Source: Pocillopora verrucosa
Lineage: Eukaryota > Cnidaria > Anthozoa > Scleractinia > Pocilloporidae
Assembly: GCF_036669915.1 (NCBI RefSeq)
Contig: NC_089313.1
Location: forward strand, 1,509,085-1,573,084
Reading direction: 5' to 3'
Length of the DNA stretch: 64,000 bases
Position 1 is the first letter of the stretch; the number at the start of each line of letters is the position of its first letter. Under the pieces are notes generated by a model. That model saw nothing but the letters and a program-made list of their open reading frames with translations. It was not told the DNA's origin and searched no databases. Positions 37,401-62,500 of the stretch are shown one piece after another. Both the position numbers and the translations under genes were made by a program.

Positions 37401-40400
37401 CTTGGTCGCCAGCGTTTTCCTGCGCTTTAGGCAGTTTAGTTGTTTTTACTTTGAGTTTTTATTGGCTCTGAAAGATATTTTCCTTTCCTCTGATTAGCTG
37501 TTTCGATTACTTTGGTTTTGATTTTACGTCACACACTCGAAAAGCGCTCTAATCAACATCTGTGAAACTTAAAGAGCAGCAGATACCTGTATCTAGAGCC
37601 GTCAATCCAGGACCACATTCGTACTTTCTCTTTGTAAGACATTCCAATCCACAGTTTGTTTACATCTGACGACTTGCGCAGCTGTTTTGTGATAAACTCG
37701 TTTTCTTCTTTTGTGTGAACACTCAGCAGTTCAGAATTGCAAAGCTAAAAAAATTTCAATAACAAAGAATTGTTGACATCGTTTTTCATATTGATGTCAT
37801 TTCGAGAGAACCACCCATTTTATATATGAACTTTGTTCAAATAAGTGGACGAGGCCTGGAAATTTGGGAAATTTTTTATTGCTACATTAAAAAGCCTGAG
37901 GCCATAGTGGTCTACATCCTTCGCCTGCTCCAGGGGTTCAATTGGTTAGACGGAGTGCAATAGTAAAACGCGCGATGGCAGCCGTGGAGTGAGAAAAACG
38001 AAGGAGGTTTGCGTCGGGTTGAGCAACGCGACCCGACACAAGCCTCCCTTGTTTCAGCCCGGCCGCTAACATTACACTGCTAACTCTTTGCTCCGTTTTA
38101 CTGAACACCTGGAGCAGGCTCCCACAAGCTAAATTTTGTTTACCTTGCAGGCTCTAACAGAGTCAAACCAACTTTTTGTTTCATCTGTAGCGATCTGGTA
38201 TTCAAACTTGCCTTCTCCATCCATTGGGACAAAATTATCGCATTTCGCATAAATGACCTCTATGAAGAATAAGCAAAAACAGAATATGGTGACGGTGATG
38301 GGGGTAAAAACGAAGATGATTTCATTTCCCACCCACTCCTCCCTTCCACTTACCTCCTCGTGTGATCTTCACTCTTGCAACATCTCCTGCGTCATCTGGC
38401 CTCAAAGCTAGTGTAAACTCTCCATTTAGCTTCAATGGTTCATCATTCTTAACATCCACAGCTCTCAGGACAATTCTCTTGTACTCATCCCCAGGCTCCA
38501 GGCGGGCGTACTCTACTTGAGATTCATCCACATCCAGTGTGGTGGCCGGGAGGATCTGGTCCGGAGTGACTCTGACATGGCCACCGGCGTGATTTATGAG
38601 CTTCACGTAGAACCATCTATTACCAGCCCCTGAGAGGAGCGAACATTGTGCATAAACGATAAACTAGGCGCTGAATGTAGAGCAGATCGCTACTAAGTGT
38701 TGAAATTAATTCGGGATTGCTTTGGTTTTGCTTTACATCGCTCCGTCATTAGAACAATTTTCACTGCAATTGAGTGTTGAAAGTAACTCGGGATATTTTT
38801 TATTTAACTTTACTTTGCTCTGCGGTTGGTCCAGAAATTTCGTCACACCTCCCTAACCAATCAGATTCAATATTGAAACCAATCGCTATTTGGTCATACG
38901 CGTTTGCCGTTTTCCCGCGCTGACAGTTTGCGAGTTCTTATTGGCTAATAGTTACGTTGACATTTGTTCTGATTGGTTCTCGTGATAACTTGAAACGTAA
39001 AAAGTGAAAACTGCTCTAATGAATAGCGATAACTAGATTTTCCTTGTCTATTGTATTTCACAGCTACAAGGCATAAAACAAAATAATATACAGAGGCGGA
39101 TGATGCTTTTCGCGCTTTTTGTCTGAGTGAAATGGACACTTTTTCTACATTTCCTACATTTGCCTGAAAATGTTACTAGAAAACCAAAGAAACCACAATC
39201 TGTGCAATCAATTTTCTCTAGCATTCTAGTAACACTTAAGCAAAGGTTATGAAAAAAAAACATGATCTCAGTTACTTCTTTACAAGCTTTAACCAGTCTA
39301 AACATCTCTTTGAAGTCAATACATGATACTTAAAACTGATTTCACACTGACTAAGGACAGGGAGCCATTCATTGTACAGTAAGACAAGCGTTCAGTTTGT
39401 TGTGTGTTCAGTTCTGTCAACTGTGGCAAGGTTTTTGTGTGTCAGTTGGATAGAGATTTCAGTGATAACAAAATGAAGCACTTGCCTAGACTCTTGACAA
39501 TGTGGCCGTGTCTTCCATGCAGGATACCACTCCTTGAGTCTACAGTCATAGAAAATACGTACAGCGGAGTCAAAACAAAGTTAAGTTATCAATAAAAGTC
39601 TAAGCTACAATAGACCCTTATCACGAGGGAACCATCATGAGTCCTTCCGCCTGCTCCTGTTTTGCATGCACTTTTAACTCGTCACTGTGATTCCAAACAT
39701 GAAAGAACAAAACTTTTTAGCCCTGGGAACTAAATGAACCTGCATGATGAAATTCTTCATTTCATTACGATGCTAGGTTCTTTTTTGCCGGATGATAAAA
39801 TGCTATAAACAGTAGGAAAAACATCGATACGTGAAAGGAGCTCAAGGAAAATATAAATTCCTGTTACGGAAGAAGTTCCACCTTATTCAAGCCTTGCATG
39901 CAACACACGTATCATATCACAATACCTCGCGGGAAGGTTGCGCAGTGTCACTCGAAAATGAATTTCATTTTGTCACTCCACTCACCTTCGCGTGACACGT
40001 AGGCCTCTTGTGTGTCATCATAAGTAGTTGGCGTGACGTAGAACTTTTGGTCTCCGTTGATGATCAGCGGTTTATCTGTATACTCGTCGACAGCCTTCAG
40101 AGTGATCGTAGCCTTTCGGTCAGTCTGGTTCAAGAGCTGATGGTAGACGAAGATTTCTCCGCTGCTGAGTACGGCGCTCGGTAGGATCTTGTTGGCCTTT
40201 ATTTTGACACGTGTGCCTACTTGATTTACAACTTTCACGTTTAACCATTTCCTCGCTTCTAAAAGAGTATCAAGAATATAAATAAATTTTCAATCTCCTG
40301 CGACGGCTTTTTTTCTTGCATTTCCAAACTATGCTTAGGGTTTTCTTTACTAAAAGTTTTACTTTCTCTAGCTCTTCTTTCTCACATGGTAAGCGTCTTC

Positions 40401-42679
40401 GAGCTTCAAATCGCATTAGCAACAAAAAATTTCAAAACTTTAAAAAACTTGGTCATCTATTATGGCAGTTTTACTCTTTTAAATCTTTTTTTTTCCTCAC
40501 AAAAAAACCTCCTCGAGGTTCAAATCTCAGCCAGAGAAACGAAAAAACCACTAAAAAAACTTTCTCGTGTGTCATTAAATAAAAATGTAACTCTTACTTT
40601 TACTGCTCTTCTTCTGATCATGGTGACGTTGTCGATGATGATGACGATCATGATGAGGATGATGATGTCGGTGGTGGTGTTTATCTCGGGATTCTTTCAC
40701 AAACACTTTACTCACGGGGCCTGGGGCAAAGTCACGCCTTGCTAATTCACCAGTTGAAGTGTCAGCGGATTCTGGCTGATTCATACTATCGAGATACTTC
40801 TTGTAGACACCTTGAAAGTTCTTGGAGTGTATGAGACCTAGAAAAAAAATACTACATATTTCGCTACCTTCATGCATTCGATGGGAGTTTAACCCTGTAA
40901 CTCTTACTCGCTGATCTTTATTTTCTTTAAGATTCACTCAGGGACCAGTCATCCTTTAGTGATCACGAGAAGGGGGAGGGTGGGGTCGTAAGAGTTTTGT
41001 TTTGTAATGGTAAAATTTACCTGATCCGAACCCTCTAGGACTCTGTAGTATTCTTATAATTCCCCCTCATTGGCTGCCAATTATCTATAGTACCCCCTTA
41101 TACTCTGTTGGTGACGACTGAGCCCCATCCTTACCCCTGAAAACCATGTGATCTCCCCAAAATCCTCTGACCCTCCCCTCCGAGGCGATGAAGGATGAAC
41201 TGCCTCTTATACTGAAACAAATTAAATCTCAATCGTTATCAGACGCTATGTCACTTACAAATTAGCCCAACTGGCGAGTAAATGTTTACAAAAAAGAGGA
41301 GCACAAATAGACTGTAAACTTTTACTACGCACCTAAGATTCGGTCGAACCATGGCCCCGGGGAGGGTGCAGTTGAGCGTCCATTGGAGTCACTGTCTGAG
41401 GCGTCATCTGAGTTATCATCGTCATTATCTATTAAGGACAGAATGGAAATGATCATTCTATTCATGAGAACCTAAAGCTCCTAGTCTATTTTTTTATTTC
41501 AAATAAAGCTCCATGATGTGGTCTTATTCAGGGAAGTTTAAGCAGGAATTTCGTGGTTTCATGACGTGAATTTTTGTCAGTTACTTCAAAAGAACACATT
41601 TAGCGAAGAAATAAAAAAAATTGGCCGAACTTAAGTCAGTTGCTCTTCACTCTGATTATGAGGAAATGTCTAGAAGCTGTGTTTTTTTAAACTGCGGCTT
41701 TTAATGTTCATCAGCTCACCACGACAGAAACAATAAAAGGGTTCTTTAGCTCAACTATGAGATTTTTAAAATTTGTTTTTGAAGGTAAAAAGCTCAATCT
41801 GAAATGAAAATTGAGGATCTTGAAATGGAGTAATTTTCAACTGAATGTCAAAAGTAATCTGGGATTGCGTTGGTTTTGCTTTACTCCGCTCTATGATTGG
41901 TTCAGAAAACTCGCGTTACTCCCTCAACCGATCAGATGTAAAAATTAAAACCAATGACGACCTAGTCACGCGCATTTTCCCGCGCTTTACGCAGTTTGCT
42001 TGTTTCTTTTTTGGTTCTTATTGGTTCTCTAGGTATTCTCTCTTTCCTGATGGGCCGTTCCGAAACTTTGGTTTTTGTTTTACGAAAATCATTTGAAACG
42101 CGCTCAAATTGCTGAAGTTAACAAAACTAAATACACATGACTCAGATTGAAAACAAAATGTTGAATTGTAGAATAATAGCAAATAAGTCGTTTTCCGCAG
42201 AGTAGACACTTTCAGTATTATTTGTCATTACAATCATATTAATGAATAAAAATTACAGACGAAGGAAGTTAAAACAGGTTTGAGTCCAACCATTTAACAG
42301 GTGACAATCATTAAGTCGGCCATGCAAAGAAAAAGTCCAAAATCTGTCTTTTATGTTTCTCCACAATAGGAAAAAAATCATTGACACATAACCGATGATA
42401 AAAATGAGGGATTTCGATCAATGTATTTAGTAAACGTTTGGTGTGATAAATGATATTTGATGGATGTAAAAGATATTTCGCTCGGACGAGTTAAAGACCA
42501 TCCTTTGTCTACTTCTCAACTGGGGACTTTCAAGTCAAGTCATAAAGGTGGTTCCCGTATCAAAGAAATTCCTGATAGTAACTTAATTATAGTCAAATTA
42601 AGTATTTACCTGCAAGCACCGAAACAATAGCTACTAAGCCTAATAAACAGCAGCCGAAAACATATCTTCTCATCTTCAT
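34417..42679 (-). CDS. Secreted mosaic protein: Asp-rich, His-rich, twin unknown domains, C-type lectin, Cys-rich module
   Basis: Eleven coding exons, minus strand: 42610-42679, 41333-41428, 40598-40837, 39986-40258, 38354-38629, 38144-38259, 37587-37744, 37015-37148, 36563-36622, 35109-35204, 34417-34775; 625 residues. A signal peptide (residues 1-23, CCLLGLVAIVSVLA) is followed by an Asp/Ser-rich segment (DNDDDNSDDASDSDSN), a His cluster at about 108-127 (13 His), two related domains of about 90 residues (WLNVKVVNQVG... and WFYVKLINHAG..., each with ILP and LKAVD/LRAVD), a C-type lectin domain of about 135 residues (LWIGMSYKEK, WSWIDGSRY, QCGIM, DWGRWDDDNCYK, GFICKRR), a linker, a Cys module (CPNILSECPSLC...CPQCDC) resembling half an antistasin repeat, and a basic helical tail. 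Most introns are phase 1, as in shuffled extracellular proteins. A matrix, metal-binding or recognition role is inference; I know no ortholog. Confidence 0.8.
35455..35700 (-). repeat. CCAAT-rich family D, reversed copy
   Basis: On the reverse strand it reads TTTGGTTTACCTTGCTCTGT, GATTGGTCTAGAAAAACTGC, CCAATCAGATTCAAAA and a TTCCCGCGCTTC segment, matching the other family D copies. It lies in the intron of the lectin mosaic gene between 35204 and 36563. Confidence 0.8.
36000..36160. repeat. Foldback element, family C, with duplicated loop segment
   Basis: Arms GGATCATGTCAGTACCTGAAC and TGCTCAGATACTGATACCGATCC with inner CTACCCCTCCCCTAA and TTAGGGGAGGGGTGG. The loop carries a short direct repeat, CCAACATGAACCCTAA twice. 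Confidence 0.85.
36685..36985. repeat. Degenerate GACC/GACT minisatellite
   Basis: About 300 bp made of variants of GACCGACC, GACTGACT and CAACTGAC in a 4-base rhythm, inside the lectin gene intron between 36622 and 37015. It ends about 30 bases before the exon ending at 37015. Confidence 0.85.
37283..37552 (+). repeat. CCAAT-rich family D copy
   Basis: Contains TTCAGTGTGGAGGGTAATTC, TCTGTGATTGGTCCAGAAAA, TCAACCAATTAAATGCAAAA, a TTTCCTGCGCTTTAGGCAG segment, and TTACGTCACACACTCGAAAA near the end. Lies between two exons of the lectin domain. Confidence 0.85.
38693..39018 (+). repeat. CCAAT-rich family D copy, start duplicated
   Basis: The start of the element occurs twice (about 38699 and 38777), the first copy being cut short after CATCGCTCCGTC. 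The main copy shows CTGCGGTTGGTCCAGAAATT, CCTAACCAATCAGATTC, GTTTTCCCGCGCTGACAG and GTTCTGATTGGTTCTCGTG. Confidence 0.8.
41828..42108 (+). repeat. CCAAT-rich family D copy
   Basis: Near full-length copy in the first intron of the lectin mosaic gene: AGTAATCTGGGATTGCGTTG, GCTCTATGATTGGTTCAGAA, TTTTCCCGCGCTTTACGCAG, and an end with CATTTGAAACGCGCTC. Confidence 0.85.
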
Positions 42680-43283
42680 GTTCCAAAACGCGCTTGTGGA
42701 GAAGTGCGTCGAACAAACACGTCCCTCATGAAAAAGCCGAAATTTTTTCCACTTGAGATTTGCAAATATTACATCAGAAGACAGGGGCGTAGCGAGGTCA
42801 ATCCACCAGCGACGAAACCCGGCTGAAACTTCAAGTTGCTTGACTGCCTTGTCAAAGCACCACCAATGAAGGAAAGGTACGCTGTTGTCACGCCCTTCGG
42901 CCGACAGGGCGTTTCTCATTAGGTGGTAAACGTGTTTTAAAATGTTCCCGATGACGAGATCGAGAGAAGAAAGTTAATTTTTTTTAAGTGGAGCACTCGA
43001 AAATACTGGCATTTCAGAAAGAACGATTGATCGTAGGCTGTGTAAAACATTTCATCGTGTTTATTAGCTTGTTTCTAAGCCACATTCTATTGAGACAAAG
43101 TCAATAAGTGCAAGTTTGTCGGATCACTGAGCACGTAATTGTTGTCAGACAAGCCTGAATATTAAGAGGGCCTGTAGCAGGTCAAGCCCACCAAGTGCAG
43201 TGTCCCAGAACCAAAGATGACCTTTGGTATGACAGATCTAATACAAGTGTCGAACGATTCATTGGACTAACTTAACGTTTTTT

Positions 43284-43327
43284 TCTTCTATCATGTGATT
43301 TCTTAAGAATCACATGATAGAAAAAAA
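43284..43327. repeat. Perfect-type palindrome
   Basis: TTCTATCATGTGATTTCTTA followed directly by its reverse complement, TAAGAATCACATGATAGAA, centred on CTTAAG. Confidence 0.75.
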
Positions 43328-43764
43328 GTTGTTATTCCGGTGATTTCTTGAAAATCACACGACGCCGGCATGTTCATCAACTAATATAGGACTTGGTTGA
43401 TGTAACAATCGACCAGAGTAGAACACGACAGACTGGAAGTCTTGGATTTGAACCATTCAGTCCAAATAAAAATCAGGAGGAAAAATCTTTCTTTTTTTAA
43501 TTCAAATTTCAAAATAAAGTCAAAACATTGTTCGAAGGGACGGGGTATAATTTCAGGATTTTGAAATTGTTTAATTTTTTCTCAGGGTAGGTGGTGATAC
43601 GATGAGCAAAATCAAATCGATAAACAACCTCATTACCAGCAATAAACAAATGTATCATTTGGAATCAAGTTGTGATAAACCTAAGGTAGAAAGCAATTAA
43701 CTTCAGCTTACAAAGCAGAAAATCTGGTCCTGTTTGATTTATCTCGTTTCCAGCGATAAGTACC

Positions 43765-43890
43765 ATTGCCTTGACCCCCACCCCGCCAACCCAGTTTTGC
43801 TTTAACCCCACCTCTCCGCCCTAGTATTGCTTTAACCCCAACCCCCCCTCGGCATTACTTAAAACCCTACCCCCTCCACCCTAGATGAGA
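43765..43890. repeat. C-rich degenerate tandem units
   Basis: Three to four units of about 32 bases built on (G)TATTGCTTTAACCCCACCCC, strongly strand-asymmetric (C on plus, G on minus). Confidence 0.6.
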
Positions 43891-44301
43891 TGTCAGTCCG
43901 TGATCCATGATACTCGGGAGACAATCTTGTGGTACCATTGCAAGGTTACACCCTCACCCCAACCCCTCCTCTCAGCATTTCGACAGAATTCCCTGTAATA
44001 CTCCTGAATGTAAAGAGGCAAAACTCGTGACGGATTTGATGGTTTTTCCTGAGAACACACAAAACAATATCACAGCCAGAACTTGAACCCAGTCCTTTCG
44101 AACCGAGTCAGTGCATTAACCACTGAACGACTACTCTATCAAGAAGAAAAGAACTGTACTTTGCCAAAATCCCCTGAAATCGCCTGGCAAGTCTTAAAAG
44201 GAAAGTGTTATGATGGGAGACAAAAAATGATTCATAATCTGATCGCATACGATAAAACCTTTAATGAATTTGAAACACTTGAACTGAGCACAAATAAAAG
44301 C

Positions 44302-58870
<14,569 letters not shown>

Positions 58871-59568
58871 AATTATCGCTAAATTTTCGTGAATTTACAC
58901 TGTTATGTTTGTAAATTATTCGTCCTTCGCGCCACTGAGAGGCAGCCTCACTTTGGTGCATTGACTACTTCTCGGTTTGCTTGAGATTAGGGATGCTACG
59001 TAATTTTAACTCGTAACCATAGCTTGAATTTAAACATTTTTTATCAGGTTTTTTTGAGACATCGATGCTTGAAATCAAGATTTATGTCAGACATTTCTTC
59101 GTCGCTAAATTTATTCCGTGTTATTGACATTTTTTGGCGCGTAATTGCCTTGCCACCGAGCCTCCTTTATGATGATGCACCCATAATGCACTTGGGTGGT
59201 GTACTGTTATAGCGCATATCAAGCCTGTCGTTGTAGGGAAAATTTTATGAGGCTTGAGAGGGCAATTTCTCAAAATTTTCACACGAAAGAGGTCGTAATA
59301 CGCCTCCAAAACCACATGGAATTATCAGAACATTAATGATGGAGGAAGTTGTAGGTAAATTTTAAGCGGATGGTTTAGTTAAGGTCACCAATTTTGTAAA
59401 TGTAGCATTAGCCGTTGTCGGTTACGGAAAACAATATGGCGGCAGAATCGCGCATGCTCTGCCTCGTATGAAATTGACATAAAATGGCATTTCCTCTTGC
59501 AGGATCTTTTTGCCACCTCTCTTAAGGAATAGGAATATTATGTCAAACAAGCACCTCAAGGAGTTAAA
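58871..59568. promoter_or_regulatory. Head-to-head promoter region of RAD54B and SRCAP
   Basis: The RAD54B start codon (58870, minus) and the SRCAP start codon (59569, plus) are 698 bases apart, so both 5' UTRs and promoters share this interval. The RAD54B side has GCGCCACTGAGAGGC and the SRCAP side AATATGGCGGCAGAATCGCG, which contains the AAnATGGCGGC core of a YY1 site (read from sequence; binding is inference). No TATA box at a usable distance. Confidence 0.6.
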
Positions 59569-62500
59569 ATGATGCGACGAACGAGCGAATCGTCGCAATA
59601 TCACGATGAAACTCCGCGCAGAAAAGCTCGCAGGACACCTTCTCACGACTCGGAAAGACTTCACAGCAACGTGCCAGAAAATGTACCAACCTCACCATAT
59701 TCGGAAAGGTCATTCCACTATATGGGACCTCATGGAGCTGGAACAGCTCCAAGTCCAACTCGCTCCACTCAACCTGTTAGTCCTCATCGAAATTTCCCTC
59801 ACCATTTCCAGAGAAGTTTTAGTCAACCTGTAGGATCAACAGGAGAACTCTCTCCAAGATCTCCATTTCCTCATTCTGTAGTTTCACCTTCACATTACCC
59901 GTCTTCATCTCCTATGTATGTATCTCCAGCACCTTCTCCTTCAGCACCTCCTGCTACGCCCTCCTGTGCAACACCCAGTAGTGTTACATACACTCTTTCT
60001 CATGGACCAGGCTCAGTAAGCCCAAGAGGCACTGCGTTAAAAACTCCTGACTTTTATCCTGGCTTAGCTGATACGTCACAGTTAAGTCCTGCAGATCCAA
60101 ACTTTCCAATACCGTATTCTTCTGAACCTAAATTTCCGGATTTTTCAAGCCCAAGAGAACAGCAATTTGTTTACAGTGGAGGCGGACACTCTCCTGGAGG
60201 AACCATTCACCATCTTGGATATAATACCCCTCACAGAACCCCAACACTTCAGAGTCCAGCAGCATTTCCAAATCAGTTGTCACCTGGTGCAGCAACATCT
60301 CGAACTCAGTCTGTGGCAAGTCCCCAGGGTTCTATGAATCCTCATGCTGCTCTGAATGTTAGTAGAACTCTTGGAATTCCAAGTAGAGTAGGAGAAAAAT
60401 CTACTGTGCTAGGAGGGGAGTTTTCAGAAATGACAAAATTGCGGCAGTTTATCATTAGTTATTACAATGGAGAACTTGAAACATTAAAAGCTAATTATCG
60501 TGAAAAACTCCAAGAGCTCTGCTTTCTTCAAACTGGAGGAAATATGATGGATTTCTTGTTGTGGAAGAAAAGACCAAACCCAGCATTTCAAGCATTTTTT
60601 AATTCTAATCGTTTAGATGATGCGTCTGGTACAAATCCTACACTATCACCAATGACAGCATCACCTAGGCTATTCAAGTGGCCACAACAACAATCTGAGT
60701 CTAGTAATCCTGGAGCAACCAACTACACCTCACTACAGAGACAGGTTTATGAGCAAGCAGGTCTTGATCCACGCAAAGCAGTTCCCAGTAATTTTAGTGG
60801 AAATCCAAGTTTCAAATCACAGCTATCAGTTACTGAAGGAATTGCACCTAATGTTTCTCCTTTTACTGGAAACCAACCTATTCCAAGGTCGAATGTGGGC
60901 AGTTCAGTTCCGCCATATTCACGATCACTATCTTTACCAAATCCTCCATTAGAACCACACATTACACAAGGCCATAGTAGCAATCATTTTGGAAGTGACT
61001 CTACAAATGTTACACCAACACCTAATCATACGCCAGGTGTAAATATACCACATGCAGGAGTCTCTAACCCAGCAATTGCTAATGGACCTACTTTGCTTTC
61101 TCATGGAGCAAAATCAACTTTGAACACAAGAAGTCAGTCTTTAACATCTGTACTTGAGCAACATTCATTTATCTCTCAAGAGGATATTGCAGTTGAAGCT
61201 AAGAAGGAGGCTGAAGTTCTCAAGAGAGTTTCTGAACTTCGTAAGGAAGGTCTCTGGGCTTTATCCCGCCTTCCCAAAGTGCAGGAAATGACAAGATGCA
61301 AAGCGCATTGGGATTATCTCTTGGAGGAAATGCAGTGGCTGGCAACTGACTTTTTACAAGAAAGAAGATGGAAAAGAGGCATTTGCAAGAAGGTGTGCTT
61401 TTCTAGACTGTAGACCTTCAGGAGTCCCACCTAGTATAAAATTTATGGAGTCCCTGAGTCTTAAAGTTTGTGCTTTTTACTTCTGGCTCGCATTTCAGCA
61501 TTGTCCCTTGCTCAAACATCTCTCAGGAGCCTTTTACTCCCATATTACCACTTTATATAAGTGAGAAGGGTTAATCTGGATGGAAATCAAACCAACAGTG
61601 TAACCTACCTTCAGAATGTACTTTGAATGACAAATTAAGCTCTACAGCAACTTTCTTTTTGATAGTGAAATAATTTATTTGTCATATCTTATTAGGTTCT
61701 ATCATACCTTAACAAAGATTTTTCCCCTAGATTTGGGCGTGAAAAATTTGGGGTGGGACTTCAGTGATTGGCGATTTCTGTACTAATCATTATCCACTGC
61801 TACTTAAATAAGCATCTCTTCTCACAGCTGTCCAGAGCAGTCTTGAAATACCACCAGGAGCAGAGAAGCAAAGAAGTGAAAGCAGAGAAGGAGGAATCTG
61901 TCCGTCTCCGAAAAATTGCAGCAAGCATTGCCAAAGAAATCAAGCAATTCTGGGGTTCAGTTGAAAAGGTTTTTTTCTTAGCTCTTTTGTATTGAGATGT
62001 GTTAAGGGTTCTCCAGGGGTTGAGCATATTTTCCTTTAACAATCCATGCATTTTCAAATTACCATGGAATGAAAATAATTTTTTTCACGGTTGCTACATC
62101 TGTAGAGCATATCTTTTGCATTTACATCCAAGTTCAGAAAAGAAAAAAACAAGAAGATGATACAATCTTATAGCAGAGCATTGTTGTTGTTGGTTTTTTC
62201 AAGCCAGAAAAAGGGCAAGCAAAGAGTTTTCTTATTCCCGATGGAGGGTATGTTTGGGAAGACTTTTTGAAGTGAAATTTTTATCTTTAAGGTGGTTCAA
62301 TACAAGGTTCAGAGCAGATTAGAGGAGAACAGAAAGAAAGCTCTAGATCTACAGCTAAACTTCATTGTAGATCAGACAGAGAAATATTCTTCCTGGTTAG
62401 CAGAGAGTCTTGCTGTTCCACCATCCAGTGGTCATGCCTCTGGAGGGTCCACTGGTCCCTCTTCCCCTGTCTCATCCAAACCTGAAACAGGTGGTGACAG

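Larger units (their letters stand above)
42680..44301. other. Intergenic, lectin gene to RAD54B 3' end
   Basis: Contains the upstream region of the minus-strand lectin gene and the region beyond the RAD54B stop codon. Visible structure: a near-perfect palindrome at 43284-43327 (CTATCATGTGATTTCTTAAG and its mirror) and C-rich degenerate units of about 32 bases at 43765-43890 (ATTGCTTTAACCCCA and relatives). No gene found. Confidence 0.55.

Noticed and set aside
37283-37497. Two overlapping 60-codon frames
   Set aside because: They translate a family D repeat; near-identical peptides come from 10263-10471 and 41845-42096.
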